From positions 4,123,501 to 4,187,500 of the forward strand of contig NZ_CP102268.1 of assembly GCF_025148285.1 (NCBI RefSeq): a stretch of DNA of 64,000 bases, given 5' to 3'. Origin of the DNA: Marvinbryantia formatexigens DSM 14469 (GTDB lineage: Bacteria; Bacillota; Clostridia; Lachnospirales; Lachnospiraceae). The position numbers and the translations under genes were made by a program. Shown piece after piece: positions 42,699 through 50,888 of the stretch. How positions within the stretch are numbered: position 1 is the stretch's first letter; each line of letters starts with the position of its first letter. Under the pieces are notes generated by a model, which had not been told where the DNA came from, searched no databases, and saw only the letters and a list, made by a program, of their open reading frames with translations.

Positions 42699-42968
42699 AT
42701 GATGTACCCATATATGACTTTAGCGGATGAAACGGAAATTGTACATTCACAGATAATAGAAGAAAACAATGTGCAAAAAGTAATCGTACATTTTGAACGT
42801 CCTACAGAAGACGGATTTGATTCTGCAAGATGTGAACTGCCAACGTATAAATGGATTCTAAAGGACGGGTATTCCGAAGAAGAGATTGCCATGTTTGAAC
42901 AGTTGCTTCGCAGCAATGCACACCTTCTGTATAAATATGCTGCGAATGGAGGGATTCAGATTGCCTAG
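42699..42968 (+). CDS. Conserved hypothetical small protein
   Basis: This 89-residue acidic, soluble protein begins MMYPYMTLADETEIVHS and contains VIVHFERPTEDGFDSARC and a C-terminal YAANGGIQIA. It looks like a small family I have seen in Firmicutes, but I cannot name a domain. GTGGAGG precedes the start. The surrounding DNA is more A/T-rich than its neighbours, hinting at a recent arrival. It has no evident operon partner. Confidence 0.7.
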   Translation: MMYPYMTLADETEIVHSQIIEENNVQKVIVHFERPTEDGFDSARCELPTYKWILKDGYSEEEIAMFEQLLRSNAHLLYKYAANGGIQIA

Positions 42969-43024
42969 TTTATTTACGGTAGAGAGCGGACAGACGCAGA
43001 CCTGATCTGCAAAAAGGAGACAGC

Positions 43025-43486
43025 ATGAACATACGTATCAGAAACGCGGAAGAAGAGGATTATACCGCTGCGGAGAGTATGATGCGGCAGGTACATCAGA
43101 TGCACGCAGACTGGCGGCCGGATATTTTCCGGTATCACGAGCCGGTCCTGCCGCAGGAGTTATTTGAACAGGCTGTAAAGGAGAAAACTTTTTTCCTTGC
43201 AGAATATGAGGGGCAGACAGCCGGTATTTTATACATCCGGTACCGTCACATCGAAGACCCGGTTCTTGTCACAAGAAATACTATTTTTGTGGATACGATG
43301 GCGGTCGATGAGCAGTACCGCGGGCGCGGAATCGGACATGCCTTCTTTGATTTCCTCAGAGAATTAAAGCGGCAGAAGGGCTTTGACGGAATCGAGCTGG
43401 AGGTAAATGCCAGAAATACGGCTGCCCGCAGGATGTATGAGGAATATGGGTTTACGGTGGAATCACTCAATATGGAGCTGTTATAA
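43025..43486 (+). CDS. GNAT-family N-acetyltransferase
   Basis: This 153-residue protein has the GNAT acetyl-CoA signature VDEQYRGRGIGHAFFDFL (about 98-115) preceded by TIFVDTMAV and followed by IELEVNARNTAARRMYEEYGF. The substrate is unknown. AAAGGAG precedes ATG 43025. The HAD phosphatase gene follows after 13 bases, likely on the same transcript. Confidence 0.9.
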   Translation: MNIRIRNAEEEDYTAAESMMRQVHQMHADWRPDIFRYHEPVLPQELFEQAVKEKTFFLAEYEGQTAGILYIRYRHIEDPVLVTRNTIFVDTMAVDEQYRGRGIGHAFFDFLRELKRQKGFDGIELEVNARNTAARRMYEEYGFTVESLNMELL

Positions 43487-43499
43487 CAGGGAGGATGCT

Positions 43500-44276
43500 A
43501 TGCATTATCAGTATATTTTATTTGACCTTGACGGAACGATTACCGAATCGGGGCCGGGGATCATGAATTCTGTGCGCTACGCCGTACAGAAAATGGGTTT
43601 CCCGGAGCTTCCCAAGGAAACGCTGCGGAAATTTGTCGGACCTCCGCTTGCCGATTCGATGCAGAAATACTGCGGCATGACGCCCGCCGAAGCAAAGGAG
43701 GGCATCGCCTGCTACCGGGAATATTATACGTCAAAAGGGATTTTTGAAAACAGTCTCTATCCGGGCGTGGAGGACATGCTGAAAAGGCTGCAGAAGGGCG
43801 GAAAAATTCTGGCGCTTGCAACCTCAAAGCCGGAGCAGTTTGCAAAGCAGATTCTGGAATATTTTCACATTGATGACTGCTTCACGGTAGTTTGCGGCGC
43901 GTCGATGGACGAAAAGCTGGTGGAAAAGGCGGCAATCATCACCTGTGCGCTGCAGGCGCTTGGCATAGATGAGGCGCAGAAAAAAGATGTGCTGATGGTC
44001 GGCGACCGCGAGCACGACGTTCTGGGTGCAAAAGCAAACGGGCTGGATGCACTTGGCGTGCTTTACGGTTATGGAAATCTGGCAGAGCTGAAGGACGCAG
44101 GCGCCGCCTATATTGCCCGGACAGCAGAAGAAGCAGCGGACATGATTCTTGCAGAATCGCAGGAAACATCAGAACCATTATTCGCAGAACCACAGGAAAG
44201 TTCCGTATCATCTTTGTCAGAATCGCAGGAAACGCCCGGACCGTCTCCAGCAGAATCAGAGGAGCTTCCACGATGA
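43500..44276 (+). CDS. HAD-family phosphatase (Gph-like) with repetitive C-terminal tail
   Basis: This is a 258-residue HAD hydrolase. Motif I is FDLDGTITES with nucleophile Asp8 or Asp9 region, motif II LATSKPEQF, motif III/IV MVGDREHDVLGAKANG. It is close to phosphoglycolate phosphatase and PpaX-type enzymes; the true substrate is open. The enzyme core ends near residue 217. Residues 218-258 are an extra Glu/Ser/Pro tail made of 11-residue repeats. GGGAGG fixes ATG 43500. The stop overlaps the next start (ATGA). Confidence 0.88.
   Translation: MHYQYILFDLDGTITESGPGIMNSVRYAVQKMGFPELPKETLRKFVGPPLADSMQKYCGMTPAEAKEGIACYREYYTSKGIFENSLYPGVEDMLKRLQKGGKILALATSKPEQFAKQILEYFHIDDCFTVVCGASMDEKLVEKAAIITCALQALGIDEAQKKDVLMVGDREHDVLGAKANGLDALGVLYGYGNLAELKDAGAAYIARTAEEAADMILAESQETSEPLFAEPQESSVSSLSESQETPGPSPAESEELPR
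44151..44273 (+). repeat. In-frame 33-base repeat in the HAD phosphatase tail (3.7 copies)
   Basis: Units at 44151, 44184, 44217 and a partial one at 44250 encode AESQETSEPLF-like peptides. The tail is not part of the HAD fold. Confidence 0.65.
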
Positions 44277-44827
44277 GCGGCACAGCGGCGCCGCAGCCGG
44301 AGCTTTCCATAGACGACATTATCTGTCAGTATCCGGTCTGCCAGTATGCAGTTCTGGATGTGACGGAAATTCCCTTTTCCGAAAAAGTACGCCATATCTG
44401 CCGGACAGAATGCGGGCGCTACGGAAAATCCTGGTCATGCCCGCCTGGCGTCGGCGAGGTGGAGGAGTGCCATAAAAGATGTCTGCAGTACGAAAAAACG
44501 CTGGTATTCACCACGCTTGCCGAGGTAAGCGACGCTTCTATCCTGTCGGAAACGCTTGCCACGCGCGCCGGACACGAGGAGGTTACGCGCGCCCTCGTCC
44601 GGGAGCTTAAAGAGCGCGGCGCGGACTGCCTGCCGCTCTCCAGCGAGTCCTGCCAGATCTGTGAAAAATGTGCCTACCCGCAGCCCTGCCGCCATCCTGG
44701 CTATGCCATCCCGTGCATCGAGAGCTACGGCATCCTCGTCACGGAAATCGCCGAAAAATGCGGTATCGACTTTCTGTACGATACGCACACCGTAACCTGG
44801 TTCGGATTAATATTTTTCCGGTGCTAA
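44273..44827 (+). CDS. DUF2284 Cys-rich metal-binding protein
   Basis: This 184-residue protein carries many cysteines in the DUF2284 pattern: ICRTECGRYGKSWSCPPGVG (about 42-61), then CHKRCLQYEK and CQICEKCAYPQPCRHP (about 126-141). The spacing suggests an Fe-S cluster or zinc sites. Function is unknown. It overlaps the phosphatase stop by four bases. Confidence 0.85.
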   Translation: MSGTAAPQPELSIDDIICQYPVCQYAVLDVTEIPFSEKVRHICRTECGRYGKSWSCPPGVGEVEECHKRCLQYEKTLVFTTLAEVSDASILSETLATRAGHEEVTRALVRELKERGADCLPLSSESCQICEKCAYPQPCRHPGYAIPCIESYGILVTEIAEKCGIDFLYDTHTVTWFGLIFFRC

Positions 44828-44849
44828 TTTCCCCGGCTCCTCATATACT
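44821..44849 (+). promoter_or_regulatory. Candidate sigma-E-like sporulation promoter for yqfC
   Basis: CATATACT (44842-44849) resembles the sigma-E -10 element, with a weak -35 (GTGCTAAT, 44821-44828) 13 bases upstream. The yqfCD pair is mother-cell expressed in Bacillus, which makes this position plausible, but the -35 match is poor. Confidence 0.3.
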
Positions 44850-44882
44850 GTTTAATAAAAAGCAAAGATAGTGGGGAGTTCG

Positions 44883-45134
44883 ATGAAGAAGCTTGCCTCG
44901 GCGATGGGCATCCCGGAGGATTTATCGGAGAAGGCGGCTTTGCTGGAGCTGACCGGACAAAATGCCCTGCGGGTGGAAAACTATCTGGGCATTATCGAGT
45001 ATTCGGATTCGCGTCTGCTTCTGCAGTGCAAAAACTGCCGCCTGGAAATCTGCGGACAGCATTTATTTATCGAATCTTATGCGCGGGAGGAGCTGCAGCT
45101 TCGCGGACGTATCGAACAGATACACTATTTCTGA
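44883..45134 (+). CDS. yqfC: Sporulation protein YqfC
   Basis: This 83-residue YabP/YqfC-family protein contains LELTGQNALRVENYLGIIEY and the ICGQHLFIES segment. In Bacillus it is made in the mother cell under sigma-E and is needed for normal sporulation. The order yqfC-yqfD-phoH-ybeY identifies it as YqfC and not YabP. ATG 44883 follows GGGGAG; the GTG at 44871 overlaps that site and is rejected. Confidence 0.88.
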   Translation: MKKLASAMGIPEDLSEKAALLELTGQNALRVENYLGIIEYSDSRLLLQCKNCRLEICGQHLFIESYAREELQLRGRIEQIHYF

Positions 45135-45148
45135 AAGGAGAGATTTGT

Positions 45149-46432
45149 CTGGTCAGACAACTGCTCCGTCTTGGAAAAGGGTATGTCAGAATTCACCTGT
45201 GCGGCGGCACCTGCGAGCGCTTCCTGAATCTCTGCGCCAATCACCGCATTTTCTTATGGGATATCCGCCCCGTGCAGAAGGGCTATGAGGCGAATATTTA
45301 TCTGAAGGACTTTTTCGCGCTGAAGCCGCTGGCGGCAAAATGCCGCACCCGCATACGCGTATGCAGAAAATGCGGGCTTCCTTTTTTTCTGCACCGGCAC
45401 CGGAAGCGCAAAGTATTTGCCGTCTGTATTCCCGCCTGCGGGGTTTTCATTTTTTTCCTGTCCTGCTTTATCTGGAACATTTCCATCGAAGGGAACCTCA
45501 GTATCAGCCGTCCGGTGATGATGGAATATCTGATGGAGCAGGATATCGGCTATGGCACGCCGAAGCGCACGGTAGACTGCAAACAGCTTGCCGCCGATCT
45601 GCGCAGCGACTTTCCGAATCTTATCTGGGTATCGGTAAAACTCTCCGGCACTGAGCTTTCCATCAGCGTAAAGGAAAACACAGACGCCCTCTCAGAGACT
45701 GACAAAATCGCAGACGCAGAGACGGGCAGCGCGGCCGGACAGCGCATGTCCGCTGCGCAAAATTCGTCCGCCACCAGTGACCTTGTCGCGGAGGAGGACG
45801 GCGTGATTGTAAAAATGATTACCCGTGAGGGCACGCCGCTCGTGCAGGAGGGCGACAGCATTACAGCGGGAGACGTGCTTGTGAGCGGAGAGCTGGCGAT
45901 TACGGACGACAGCGGCAGCATCGTATCTTATCGCTACTGCACGGCGGATGCCGATATCTACATAAAAACAACGCTGCAATATCACGATTCCTTTCCGCTT
46001 GTGCACGATACCGCAGAATATACCGGCAAAAAACGCTACGGCTTTTATATAAAGCTGTTCGGCAGATATTTTGGCGTCAACCTCGGCCTGGATGCTTTTG
46101 AGACGGCGGATATTATCGGAAAAGAGCGCCAGCTCTGCCTTCTGAAGGATTTTTATCTGCCTGCCGCTGCAGGCATTCTGCAGGCAAATGAATACCGGAT
46201 TACCGCCAGAGCATACGAAAAAGAAGAGGCGGAAGCCATCGCCGGGGCAAACTTACAAAAATTTCTGGCAGAAAATGAAGAAAAAGGGGTTCAAATATTT
46301 GAAAATAATGTTAGAATAGATGTGAGTGCGACTGCCTGTCAGGCGGACGGCACTGTTACCGTCGTCAAAAAGACCGGCAGGGCAGCGCACACAGAAAAAA
46401 CGGACCTCCGGCAGGAAGGAACAGATGAATGA
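45149..46432 (+). CDS. yqfD: Sporulation protein YqfD (probable non-ATG start)
   Basis: This roughly 427-residue protein has a basic N-terminal domain (GYVRIHLCGGTCERFLNLC), a single membrane helix (about 96-116, after RKRKVF) and a long extracytoplasmic part, matching YqfD/SpoIV-type proteins. It contains an insert rich in Ser, Ala and Glu (about 190-215). No ATG, GTG or TTG lies near its beginning. AAGGAG (45135-45140) is 8 bases before a CTG at 45149, which I take as the start; ATT 45143 is too close. An in-frame ATG at 45026 is inside yqfC. Confidence 0.87.
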   Translation: MVRQLLRLGKGYVRIHLCGGTCERFLNLCANHRIFLWDIRPVQKGYEANIYLKDFFALKPLAAKCRTRIRVCRKCGLPFFLHRHRKRKVFAVCIPACGVFIFFLSCFIWNISIEGNLSISRPVMMEYLMEQDIGYGTPKRTVDCKQLAADLRSDFPNLIWVSVKLSGTELSISVKENTDALSETDKIADAETGSAAGQRMSAAQNSSATSDLVAEEDGVIVKMITREGTPLVQEGDSITAGDVLVSGELAITDDSGSIVSYRYCTADADIYIKTTLQYHDSFPLVHDTAEYTGKKRYGFYIKLFGRYFGVNLGLDAFETADIIGKERQLCLLKDFYLPAAAGILQANEYRITARAYEKEEAEAIAGANLQKFLAENEEKGVQIFENNVRIDVSATACQADGTVTVVKKTGRAAHTEKTDLRQEGTDE

Positions 46433-47451
46433 GTATTGTGGAAGCAACGGTGGAAATTCCATCACAGCTTGAGAGCAACGTGTTCGGCCAGTTTGACGAG
46501 CACGTGAAAAAAATTGAGAAGACACTGAACGTCACCGTGATAGCAAGAGACGGGACCATAAAAATACTTGGCAGCGCGCAGGCGTCAAAGAAAGCGGCGG
46601 ATATCCTCACACAGCTTCGCCGTCTGGCGGAAGCGGGAAATATCATCACCGCGCAGAATGTGGATTATGCGCTTGCGCTTTCCTTTGAGGACAAAGAGAG
46701 CGCTATTGTCGAAATCGACCAGGATATTATCTGCCACACCATTAACGGAAAGGTAATCAAACCGAAAACGCTCGGACAGAAGGAATATGTGGACGCGATG
46801 CGCAAAAGCATGATTACGTTCGGCATCGGTCCGGCGGGCACCGGAAAGACATACCTTGCTATGGCGATGGCGATACAGGCATTCAAAAACGATGAGGTAG
46901 GGCGGATTATCCTCACCCGTCCCGCTATCGAGGCGGGAGAAAAGCTCGGCTTTCTTCCGGGCGATCTGCAGAGCAAGGTGGATCCCTATCTGCGGCCGCT
47001 TTACGACGCGCTCTATCAGATTATGGGACCGGAAAGCTTTCAGAAAAATATGGAAAAGGGGCTGATCGAGGTCGCCCCGCTCGCCTATATGAGAGGACGG
47101 ACGCTGGATAACGCTTACATCATTCTGGATGAGGCGCAGAACACGACGCCGGCGCAGATGAAAATGTTCCTCACGCGTATCGGCTTCGGCTCCAAAGTGG
47201 TGATCACGGGCGATATGACGCAGAAGGATCTGCCCTCCGGCACACAGTCCGGTCTGGATGTGGCGGTGAAGGTGCTTAAAAAGGTGGAGGAAATCGCTTT
47301 CTGCACGCTGACAAGCAAGGACGTTGTGCGTCATCCGCTGGTACAGAAGATCGTACAGGCTTACGAGGAGTATGAAAAGAAGCAGCGCCCGGAAAAAGCG
47401 CCGCGTGACAGAAATACGTATGCCGGGAAACGGCGGGGAGGAAGCAGATGA
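46429..47451 (+). CDS. PhoH-like ATPase/nucleotide hydrolase
   Basis: This 340-residue PhoH-family P-loop protein has an N-terminal RNA-binding-like part (1-105; VTVIARDGTIKILG) and the ATPase domain with Walker A GPAGTGKTYLAMAMA (about 135-149) and Walker B YIILDEAQNTTPAQMK. It is a predicted RNA-associated ATPase, consistently found before ybeY. The start overlaps the yqfD stop (ATGA) and its own stop overlaps ybeY. Confidence 0.93.
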   Translation: MSIVEATVEIPSQLESNVFGQFDEHVKKIEKTLNVTVIARDGTIKILGSAQASKKAADILTQLRRLAEAGNIITAQNVDYALALSFEDKESAIVEIDQDIICHTINGKVIKPKTLGQKEYVDAMRKSMITFGIGPAGTGKTYLAMAMAIQAFKNDEVGRIILTRPAIEAGEKLGFLPGDLQSKVDPYLRPLYDALYQIMGPESFQKNMEKGLIEVAPLAYMRGRTLDNAYIILDEAQNTTPAQMKMFLTRIGFGSKVVITGDMTQKDLPSGTQSGLDVAVKVLKKVEEIAFCTLTSKDVVRHPLVQKIVQAYEEYEKKQRPEKAPRDRNTYAGKRRGGSR

Positions 47452-47951
47452 CTATTTATATGGATAAAGAATGCAGTGCTGATCTGCCATTCGACTGGGA
47501 GGATATTGCGGTAAAAGTTGTGGAGGCAGTGCTGGACTATACAGACTGTCCCTATGAGGCGGAGGTTTCCGTCACACTTACGGACGATGCTGAAATCCGC
47601 ACGATCAACCGGGAACAGCGCGGCATCGACGCTGCCACGGACGTACTGTCGTTTCCGATGGTATCCTACGAAATTCCGGGAAATTTTGATTTTCTGGAGG
47701 AAGAGCCTGCGGACTGTTTCCATCCGGACAGCGGCGAGCTGATGCTCGGAGATATCGTGATTTCCGTCGACCATGTATACGCCCAGGCAGAGCAGTACGG
47801 ACATTCCCTGCTGCGCGAATATGCGTTTCTTCTTGCGCACAGTATGTTCCATCTGATTGGCTACGACCACATGACGGAGCAGGAGGCTGCGGAAATGGAG
47901 AGAAAACAGGAGGAAGTCCTGGAGAGATTAAATATTACGAGAGATTTATGA
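47448..47951 (+). CDS. ybeY: Endoribonuclease YbeY (rRNA maturation)
   Basis: This 167-residue zinc metalloprotein processes rRNA and supports ribosome quality control. The metal-binding signature HSMFHLIGYDH (about 127-137) is complete, as is the DVLSFPMV strand. It overlaps phoH by four bases, completing the yqfC-yqfD-phoH-ybeY operon. Confidence 0.95.
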   Translation: MTIYMDKECSADLPFDWEDIAVKVVEAVLDYTDCPYEAEVSVTLTDDAEIRTINREQRGIDAATDVLSFPMVSYEIPGNFDFLEEEPADCFHPDSGELMLGDIVISVDHVYAQAEQYGHSLLREYAFLLAHSMFHLIGYDHMTEQEAAEMERKQEEVLERLNITRDL

Positions 47952-47994
47952 TGCCAGGGTCGAAAGGGACAGACCTGCATGGCAAAGGCATCAC
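47950..47994 (+). other. Nested stem-loop after ybeY
   Basis: TGATGCC (47950-47956) pairs with GGCATCA (47988-47994). Inside, GGTC (47959-47962) pairs with GACC (47973-47976). There is no T-run. It begins on the ybeY stop codon and could be an mRNA stability or processing element, or part of the leader of the DUF3048 gene. Confidence 0.35.
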
Positions 47995-48047
47995 AATCGG
48001 GAGCTTTTGAAACCAGTATCATTTTATCTTATTAAGGAGGGGTAACT

Positions 48048-49154
48048 ATGAAAGCAAAAGCATTTACAGCAATGACAGTTCTTGGCATTTTAAGCCTCTG
48101 CCTGTCTGGCATCGGCATCACGGCGGGCGCGGAGGATTCGTACAATCCGTCGTGGAAGGAGACGGCGCCGCGCAGCGGAGCGCTTCTGGAGACGCCGGAT
48201 GAAAACGGGCAGGTACACAGTTATCTTACCGGAAAGCTGACAGATGCCTCCATCGCGCAGGTGCGCCCGATGTCCATTATGATCAACAATATTTCTGACG
48301 CCATGCCGCAGGCGGGCATTTCCCGCGCGGACGTGGTATACGAGGCGCCGGTGGAAGGCGATATCACGCGTCTGCTCGCCTTTTTTGAGGATTACGCCGA
48401 TCTGGATAAAATCGGACCGGTCAGAAGCTGCCGCGACTATTTCATCGATTTTGCAATGGAATTTGACGCTATCTACACCCACTACGGGCAGGCGGTCTAC
48501 GCATTTGACCTGCTGAATTCCTCTATGGTGGACAATATCAGCGGTCTGCAGTACCAGGATTCCGTCGGAGAAATCCTCGGCTATGCCGGAGAGGACATTT
48601 TCTACCGCACAGACGACCGTCCGGCGCCGCACAACGCCTACACAAGCTACAGCGGGCTGATGACGGCGGTGGAGCGCAACGGCTACAGTATGCAGTATGC
48701 GGACGATTACAGCGGACATTTCCTCTTTGCGGCGGACGGGGAGCGCGTCTCCTATTCTGACGGCACCGCAACCTATATCCGTCCGAGCCTTTACAGCAAC
48801 AGTCCGTATTTTGAATATGATGCCAGCAGCGGGCAGTATCTGCGCTATCAGTACGGTGGCGCGCAGATCGACGAGCTGACGGGCAGCCAGCTTGCATACG
48901 ACAATGTCATCATCCAGTATTGTCCGGTGCGCGCATACGACGACAACGGCTATATCGATATTGACACGCACTCCGGCGGCTCCGCCATTCTGTTTACCAA
49001 TGGCACCTTCCAGAACGCTACCTGGAGCAAGGACGGCAATTACGGCGTGACGAGATATTACGACGCTTCTGGAAATGAGCTGAAGATCAACCAGGGAAAG
49101 ACCTGGGTCTGCATTGTGCAGGATACGAGAAACGGTGATACGCTGATTCAGTAA
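48048..49154 (+). CDS. DUF3048 domain-containing exported protein
   Basis: This 368-residue protein has a signal peptide (1-28, ending ITAGA; no lipobox) and the DUF3048 fold typical of Bacillus YerB: RPMSIMINNISDAMPQAGIS, DVVYEAPVEGDITRLLAFFED, and a C-terminal domain with GRT-like 'NGTFQNATWSKDG'. Function is unknown, though the location outside the membrane fits a cell-wall or spore role. AAGGAGGGG precedes the start. Confidence 0.88.
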   Translation: MKAKAFTAMTVLGILSLCLSGIGITAGAEDSYNPSWKETAPRSGALLETPDENGQVHSYLTGKLTDASIAQVRPMSIMINNISDAMPQAGISRADVVYEAPVEGDITRLLAFFEDYADLDKIGPVRSCRDYFIDFAMEFDAIYTHYGQAVYAFDLLNSSMVDNISGLQYQDSVGEILGYAGEDIFYRTDDRPAPHNAYTSYSGLMTAVERNGYSMQYADDYSGHFLFAADGERVSYSDGTATYIRPSLYSNSPYFEYDASSGQYLRYQYGGAQIDELTGSQLAYDNVIIQYCPVRAYDDNGYIDIDTHSGGSAILFTNGTFQNATWSKDGNYGVTRYYDASGNELKINQGKTWVCIVQDTRNGDTLIQ

Positions 49155-49179
49155 TCGCCGCGCAGGAGGAAACAGGCAA

Positions 49180-50844
49180 GTGGGAAGTAAGAAAAACAAT
49201 CAAAACTTTTTAGTGCAGGGAACGATTCTGGCAGTCGCCGCCATCGTTGCGAAGATTATCGGTATGATATACCGCATTCCGTTATCCCTGATTCTGGGAG
49301 ACGAGGCGTATTCCTACTATGGAACGGCAAATGAGATTTATACGATTCTGCTCATGATCTCCACCTTCAGCCTGCCGCTTGCGGTATCAAAAATGGTGTC
49401 GGAAAAGGTGCACCTCGGCGAATGGAAAAATGCGCAGAAGATATTCCGCTGCTCCATGAAATTTGCGGTTGTGAGCGGGGCGGTCATGTCGATTCTCTGC
49501 TTCCTGCTTGCCGATGTTATTACCGGAGCCATTATGAAGGTGGGCAACGCCGCTTACGCGCTGCGCGTGCTCTCCCTGGCTATTTTTCTGTTCGCCATCA
49601 CCGGCGTACTGCGCGGCTTTTTCCAGGGACATGAGACAATGGTCCCGACCGCTCTGTCGCAGGTGGTGGAGCAGATCGTCCACGCGGTGGTTTCCATCGC
49701 GCTTGCAGGCGTGCTTTTAAATTACGGACGCTCTTTAGAGGGGAAGGACGAAAGCTTTGCCTCGGCGCTCGGCGCCGCCGGAGCTACGGCCGGAACAGTT
49801 GCCGGCGTGCTTGTGGCGCTTATCATGCTGCTCGTGGTCTACTATTCCTTCCAGAAATCCTACCGGAGGCGGATGAAAAACGACCCGACAAAGCATCTGG
49901 AATCCGACCGGGATATTTATTACGCCATTATCATGACGATTCTTCCGGTCATTTTAAGTACGCTGATCTACAATATCAGCCCGTCGCTTGACCAGGGCAT
50001 CTTCAACAACATTCTGGCGGGGCAGGGCTACACCAGCCAGCAGTATAATACCATCTACGGCATTTACCTGAGCAAGTACCGCGTGCTGATGAACGTGCCG
50101 CTCGCGCTTGCTTCCAGCCTGTCGCCCTCGGTGGTTCCGACCCTGACGGCGGCTATGGTGGACGGAAATTATAAGGACGCGCGTCTGAAGGTGCGCTCCA
50201 CCATGCGCTATACCATGATCCTCACCATTCCCTGCGCAGTCGGAATGGCGGCGCTCGCGCATCCGATTATGGCGATGCTCTACAACGACTGGCGCGCGCT
50301 TCCGGCAGGCATTATGCAGGCGGGTGCGCTGATGATCGTGCTTTTTGCAATTTCCACGCTTTCCACTGCGGTTCTGCAGGGTATCGGACGCATGAAGGAG
50401 CCGGTCATCCATTCCGCGATTTCCCTCGCCATCCATGTCGTCGTACTGGTCATCCTGCTGAAGCAGTTCCGTCTGAATATTTATGGAGTTATCTATGCGA
50501 ACACGCTGTTTGCATTTATTATCTGCATTCTGAATGCGATTTCTATCAAACGTCATCTGCACTACCGCCAGGAGCTGCGCAAGACGTTCCTGATACCGCT
50601 GCTCGCCTCCGCAGTCATGGGCGTTGCCGCATACGTTATCCATTATGTGATCAACAGCCTTCTGAAGCTGCTGTTCATAGACTGGGCGTCCAACGCGATT
50701 GCGACGATTATCGCGATTCTTGCAGGGGTAGTTATTTATATATTCCTGCTGATTAAGCTGCGCGGCATCCGGGAAAGCGAGATTGCAGATCTTCCGAAGG
50801 GCGCATTTCTGGTGCGCGTGCTGCATAAGATTCATTTTCTGTAG
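49180..50844 (+). CDS. MATE/SpoVB-type polysaccharide or lipid flippase
   Basis: This 554-residue polytopic protein (about 14 helices) belongs to the MVF/SpoVB branch of the MOP superfamily. N-terminal ILAVAAIVAKIIGMIYRIPL and the motif FFQGHETMVPTALSQVVEQI are typical. Relatives flip lipid II or wall precursors, and SpoVB acts in spore cortex formation. A GTG start at 49180 follows AGGAGG. It stands alone between the DUF3048 gene and proB. Confidence 0.9.
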   Translation: MGSKKNNQNFLVQGTILAVAAIVAKIIGMIYRIPLSLILGDEAYSYYGTANEIYTILLMISTFSLPLAVSKMVSEKVHLGEWKNAQKIFRCSMKFAVVSGAVMSILCFLLADVITGAIMKVGNAAYALRVLSLAIFLFAITGVLRGFFQGHETMVPTALSQVVEQIVHAVVSIALAGVLLNYGRSLEGKDESFASALGAAGATAGTVAGVLVALIMLLVVYYSFQKSYRRRMKNDPTKHLESDRDIYYAIIMTILPVILSTLIYNISPSLDQGIFNNILAGQGYTSQQYNTIYGIYLSKYRVLMNVPLALASSLSPSVVPTLTAAMVDGNYKDARLKVRSTMRYTMILTIPCAVGMAALAHPIMAMLYNDWRALPAGIMQAGALMIVLFAISTLSTAVLQGIGRMKEPVIHSAISLAIHVVVLVILLKQFRLNIYGVIYANTLFAFIICILNAISIKRHLHYRQELRKTFLIPLLASAVMGVAAYVIHYVINSLLKLLFIDWASNAIATIIAILAGVVIYIFLLIKLRGIRESEIADLPKGAFLVRVLHKIHFL

Positions 50845-50888
50845 AAAAATCCGGCGGCACAGGACATAAGAAAAGAAGGCAGGGATAA

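Noticed and set aside
44871-44882. GTG start for yqfC
   Set aside because: It overlaps the GGGGAG ribosome binding site that serves the ATG at 44883.
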